Shown piece after piece: positions 61,272 to 64,000 of a stretch of DNA of 64,000 nucleotides; the stretch's first letter is position 1; every line of letters begins with the position of its first letter. This stretch comes from Streptomyces galbus (GTDB taxonomy: Bacteria; Actinomycetota; Actinomycetes; Streptomycetales; Streptomycetaceae). Under the pieces are notes generated by a model that saw only the letters and a program-made list of their open reading frames with translations, searched no databases and had not been told where the DNA came from. Position numbers and translations under genes: made by a program. The DNA lies in assembly GCF_005280195.1 (NCBI RefSeq), contig NZ_SZPR01000027.1, positions 62,001 through 126,000 on the forward strand, read 5' to 3'.

Positions 61272-62081
61272 ATGGCCCAGATCCCCGCGACTTCCGCGAC
61301 CTCCATCCCGGTCTCCGCGATCTCCGCGATCTCCGCGATCTCCGCGACCACCGCCCCGGTTTCCTCCCCGACCCCCTCTTCCTCACGTCGGCGCGTCCGT
61401 GCCCTCGGTGTCGTGTCCGCGCTCGTCTCCCTCGCGGCCCTCGCCCCGTTCGCCACCGCCGTCGCCCACGCCTCCCCCGCCACGCCCCTCGCCCCGCCCC
61501 CCGTCCGCGACGAGGACCGGCCCGACTACGCGCGCGGGGACCAGCTCCTCGTCACCGTCCGGGACAGCGGGGTGCCCGGCGCCGACGGCGTGTACCGGCT
61601 CTCCTGCCACCCCGGCGGGGGCACGCACCCCCACGCCGACGCCGCCTGCGCGGCCCTCGACCGGAACAGCGTCTGGGGGCGGGACGCCTTCGCCCCCGTG
61701 CCCGACGGCAGCGTGTGCACCCTGCAGTACGGCGGTCCCGCCACCGCGCACGTCACCGGACGGTGGGCCGGACGCCCCGTCGATGCCACGTTCGAGCGCT
61801 CCAACGGGTGCGAGATCGAGCGGTGGGACCGCTTCGTCCCCCTGCTCCCCGAGGTGCACGCCGGGCGACCCTCGTCCCCTCCCAGCCAGCACCCGATCCA
61901 CCACCCGTCCGACCACACGTCCGGCCCGTCCCACCCGTTCCAGCCGGCCGATCCGTCCCGGCCGGCTCCCCGTCCGGCGCCCGGGGCCAGCACCCGGCCG
62001 GCTCCCCGGCCCTCACTCCTGCCCGCGCCTCTTCCCGCCCCCCTGCCCGAGCCCGCGCCCGAGCCCCAGCCGGCCCGTTGA
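61272..62081 (+). CDS. Subtilisin-inhibitor-like (SSI) protein with a proline-rich C-terminal tail
   Basis: 269 residues from the ATG at 61272, preceded by weak ribosome sites. The start has Ala/Ile/Ser repeats encoded by four 9-bp units (61311-61346) ahead of a signal peptide (VSALVSLAALAPFATAVAHA). The SSI domain spans about residues 80-190: LLVTVRDSG, YRLSCHPGGGTHPHADAACAALDR, VCTLQYGGPATAHVTGRWAGRPVDATFERSNGCEIERWDRFVPLLP, including four cysteines for two disulfides. After it comes 75 residues of Pro/Ala/Ser/His, which normal SSI proteins lack. It should block extracellular subtilisins; the reactive loop reads PDGSV. Confidence 0.82.
   Translation: MAQIPATSATSIPVSAISAISAISATTAPVSSPTPSSSRRRVRALGVVSALVSLAALAPFATAVAHASPATPLAPPPVRDEDRPDYARGDQLLVTVRDSGVPGADGVYRLSCHPGGGTHPHADAACAALDRNSVWGRDAFAPVPDGSVCTLQYGGPATAHVTGRWAGRPVDATFERSNGCEIERWDRFVPLLPEVHAGRPSSPPSQHPIHHPSDHTSGPSHPFQPADPSRPAPRPAPGASTRPAPRPSLLPAPLPAPLPEPAPEPQPAR
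61311..61346 (+). repeat. Four tandem 9-bp repeats (GTCTCCGCG, then ATCTCCGCG)
   Basis: Encodes Ser-Ala-Ile units in the N terminus of the SSI-like protein, before the signal peptide. Confidence 0.9.
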
Positions 62082-62326
62082 CGTCCGGGTCCGGCGCCCC
62101 CGCCGGGCCCCCGCTCGCGTGAACGCCCCGCGAAGCATTCGCGAAGGTCCGTCCGAGGGTCGTACACGTGTCCACCAGCCGTGTCATGTCCTCGTGCGAG
62201 GTCGCTCTCATCCGGCGCCGCTCGCACAACCCCAGCCCTTAGACTCCCTCGCGTGACACCCCGCGGGCCCCTTGGCAAGATGGCCCGAGCGGTCGGCAAG
62301 GTGCGGTGACAGGGAGGAAGCGTCTC

Positions 62327-64000
62327 GTGAGCAGCAGGCCATCCCGAGGCGCTGCTCGCCTCGCAGCCATACTCGACGCGCTTCCCGACGCGTTGGTCCT
62401 GGTCAACGCCAACGGAACCGTCGTCAACGCCAACACCATCGCCCTGGAGGCGTTCGAGACACCGGGCACCGCGCTCGTCGGGCGCGGGCTGCTGGACCTG
62501 CTGCCGGAGTTCGACTCCAAGCTGATCCCCGGCTCCATGCGGCGGCCCGACCACATGGATCCGCGCGGGCGGACCAAGCCGACCCGGATGATCGCCCGCC
62601 GGACCGACGGCACCGAGTTCCCCGTCGAGGTCACCAGCGCCAACCTCGAGAACGGCCAGCAGGCCTACGACGGCTACGGCTACAGCGGCGACGAGCTGCT
62701 GATGCTGGTCGTGCGGGACCTCACCGGGACCGTGGACACCGAGGCGGAACTCGCGCGCTCGCAGCGGCAGACCGAGATGATTCTGCGGGCCGCCTCCGAG
62801 GGCGTCGTCGGCACGGACACCGACGGGCGGATCGTGCTCGTCAACCCGGCCGCCGCCCAGATCCTCGGGTACCGGGCCAGCGACCTCGGCGGCAAGGAGC
62901 TGCACACCCTCGTGCTGCACTCGCGCGCCGACGGCTCGCCGTTCCCGTACGACGAGTCGCCGCTCGCCGACACCCTGCGCTCCGGGCGCAAGCACCGGGT
63001 GCGCGGGCAGGTGCTGTTCGCGAAGAACGGCGACCGGGTGCCCGTCGACCTCACCACCGCGCCGGTGCGCGACGGCGACCAGCTCGTGGGCGCCGTCATG
63101 ACGTTCGCCGACCGCCGGCCCTTCGACTCGCTCGCGGCCGAGAAGGCCGAGGCCGAGAAGCGGCACGCCGAGGAGCTGGAACGGCTCTCCGAGGAGCACG
63201 CCTCCGACCTCACCGCGCTGCGCCAGCAGCACGTCACCGAGCTGGAGGAGCTGCGCGAGCGGCACGAGGAGGAACTGGCCGCCGGCGAGGAGCGCTACGC
63301 CGCCCTCGGTGAGCGCGAGAAGGACCGTTACGAGGCCCTGGCCGCGCGCCACGACCAGCTGCTCACCCTCCTCGGGCAGTCCCTGCGCGGCCCCCTCGAC
63401 GAGCTGCGCCGCGAGCTGGCCGCCCTCGCCGCCGACGACGCGGGCCAGCTCTGGCCCGAGGCCAACCAGGTGCTGCACCACCTCTCGGCCGGCTACTCCC
63501 GCATCACCACGCTCATCGACAACGTCCTCGGCTACCAGCGGCTGGACACCGGCGAGCAGGACATCACCCGTACGAAGGTGATGCTCGACGCCGTCGTCGC
63601 GGCCGGTGTCGACGGCGCCGTGGAGCTCATCGGGCCGGGCCGCGTGCAGTTCGCGGTGCACGCGCCGCCCATCGAGGCCGAGGTCGACGCGCCGCTCCTC
63701 GCCACCGCGCTCGCGCACCTCGTCGCCGACGTCGCGGGCGTCGACGCCACCGGCAACGCGCCCGTCTCCGCGGGCGGTTACATGGACAACACCGTGGTGG
63801 TCGCGGCCGCGCAGCGCGGCGAGGTCGTCCGCATCGAGGTGCGCGGGCCCTACGCCGGCGGCGACCCGGTGCACGAGCCGATCGTGCGGGGGATCGTGCG
63901 CGCCCACGGCGGCGTGCTGCAGACCCACGAGGTGCCCGGCATGAGCGGCAGCGCGTACGTCCTGGAGGTGCCGCTCGGCGGCGGCGCCGGTGCCGTGCCC
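62327..64000 (+). CDS. PAS-domain sensor protein (partial at the right edge)
   Basis: The frame starts at a GTG at 62327 with GGAGG eight bases upstream and is open to the window end (558 codons). It carries two PAS units (LDALPDALVLVNANGTVVNANTIAL; ILRAASEGVVGTDTDGRIVLVNPAAAQILGYRASDLGG), a long coiled-coil of Glu/Arg/Ala (ERLSEEHASDLTALRQQH and so on), then a HisKA-like bundle (LTLLGQSLRGPLDELRRELAALA) where the usual HELR is SLRG, and a weak ATPase-like end (AHLVADVAGVDATG). This resembles Streptomyces hybrid or pseudo-kinase sensors; the missing 3' part may hold a receiver. Confidence 0.8.
   Translation, partial: MSSRPSRGAARLAAILDALPDALVLVNANGTVVNANTIALEAFETPGTALVGRGLLDLLPEFDSKLIPGSMRRPDHMDPRGRTKPTRMIARRTDGTEFPVEVTSANLENGQQAYDGYGYSGDELLMLVVRDLTGTVDTEAELARSQRQTEMILRAASEGVVGTDTDGRIVLVNPAAAQILGYRASDLGGKELHTLVLHSRADGSPFPYDESPLADTLRSGRKHRVRGQVLFAKNGDRVPVDLTTAPVRDGDQLVGAVMTFADRRPFDSLAAEKAEAEKRHAEELERLSEEHASDLTALRQQHVTELEELRERHEEELAAGEERYAALGEREKDRYEALAARHDQLLTLLGQSLRGPLDELRRELAALAADDAGQLWPEANQVLHHLSAGYSRITTLIDNVLGYQRLDTGEQDITRTKVMLDAVVAAGVDGAVELIGPGRVQFAVHAPPIEAEVDAPLLATALAHLVADVAGVDATGNAPVSAGGYMDNTVVVAAAQRGEVVRIEVRGPYAGGDPVHEPIVRGIVRAHGGVLQTHEVPGMSGSAYVLEVPLGGGAGAVP

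Noticed and set aside
61311..61346. CRISPR-like or promoter repeat
   Set aside because: Contiguous in-frame 9-bp units within the SSI-like gene; no spacers.

Overview
The window is very GC-rich chromosomal DNA with GTG/ATG starts, frequent 4-bp stop/start overlaps (ATGA, GTGA) and gene families typical of Streptomyces. The run purD, dnaX, SRP RNA, tRNA-Ser, upp, tadA, sigF, sigN matches a Streptomyces core chromosome in synteny and family content. Both ends are cut: a membrane protein at the left edge and a PAS-domain sensor at the right edge.

Layout. 1-5.6 kb: membrane protein (partial), purD, dnaX, SRP RNA and tRNA-Ser(GGA). 5.54-17.74 kb: an integrated actinomycete integrative and conjugative element (AICE) of the pSAM2 type, flanked by a 126-bp perfect direct repeat that carries the 3' part of the tRNA and its terminator. 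It holds int, xis, a RepSA-type initiator, Spd-type spread genes, an FtsK-like Tra, an SCO3933-type regulator, a GntR (KorSA-like) repressor, a Nudix (Pif-like) gene, an ATPase-fold protein and a lower-GC OLD-family nuclease as cargo. Several genes look damaged: int has a 1-nt frameshift, the regulator has an 8-bp duplication, one distal gene has a frameshift, and repSA lacks a normal start codon. Just outside the right repeat is a scrap of another integrase, so elements have piled up at this tRNA.

17.8-35.3 kb is housekeeping and accessory core: DUF5958 protein, formaldehyde/alcohol dehydrogenase with an SRPBCC protein, CopC/CopD copper protein, and an iron-box-controlled divergent unit (penicillin-acylase-like hydrolase, siderophore GNAT and cupin on one side, siderophore-interacting flavoprotein on the other). 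Then come a HhH-GPD glycosylase, a HerA-like ATPase, a LytR_C protein, upp, the tadA pair, tRNA-Ser(CGA), a beta/gamma-crystallin-like protein and a Dabb protein.

35.4-52.6 kb is regulatory and envelope: sigF and sigN, MarR with an MFS exporter carrying extra C-terminal domains, a YceI protein sharing that domain type, an F420/FMN oxidoreductase, a TetR/MFS pair with a clear operator, and an operon of response regulator, histidine kinase, GT2-GtrA fusion and GT39 glycosyltransferase. 52.6-64 kb: a MarR regulator, rhomboid protease, DinB protein, large FG-GAP secreted protein and alpha/beta hydrolase. After these comes a small islet bounded by 71-nt repeats at tRNA-Arg(ACG), which is the footprint of a second, decayed tRNA-targeted element. 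Last are tRNA-Ser(GCT), an SSI-like inhibitor with a proline-rich tail, and the PAS sensor.
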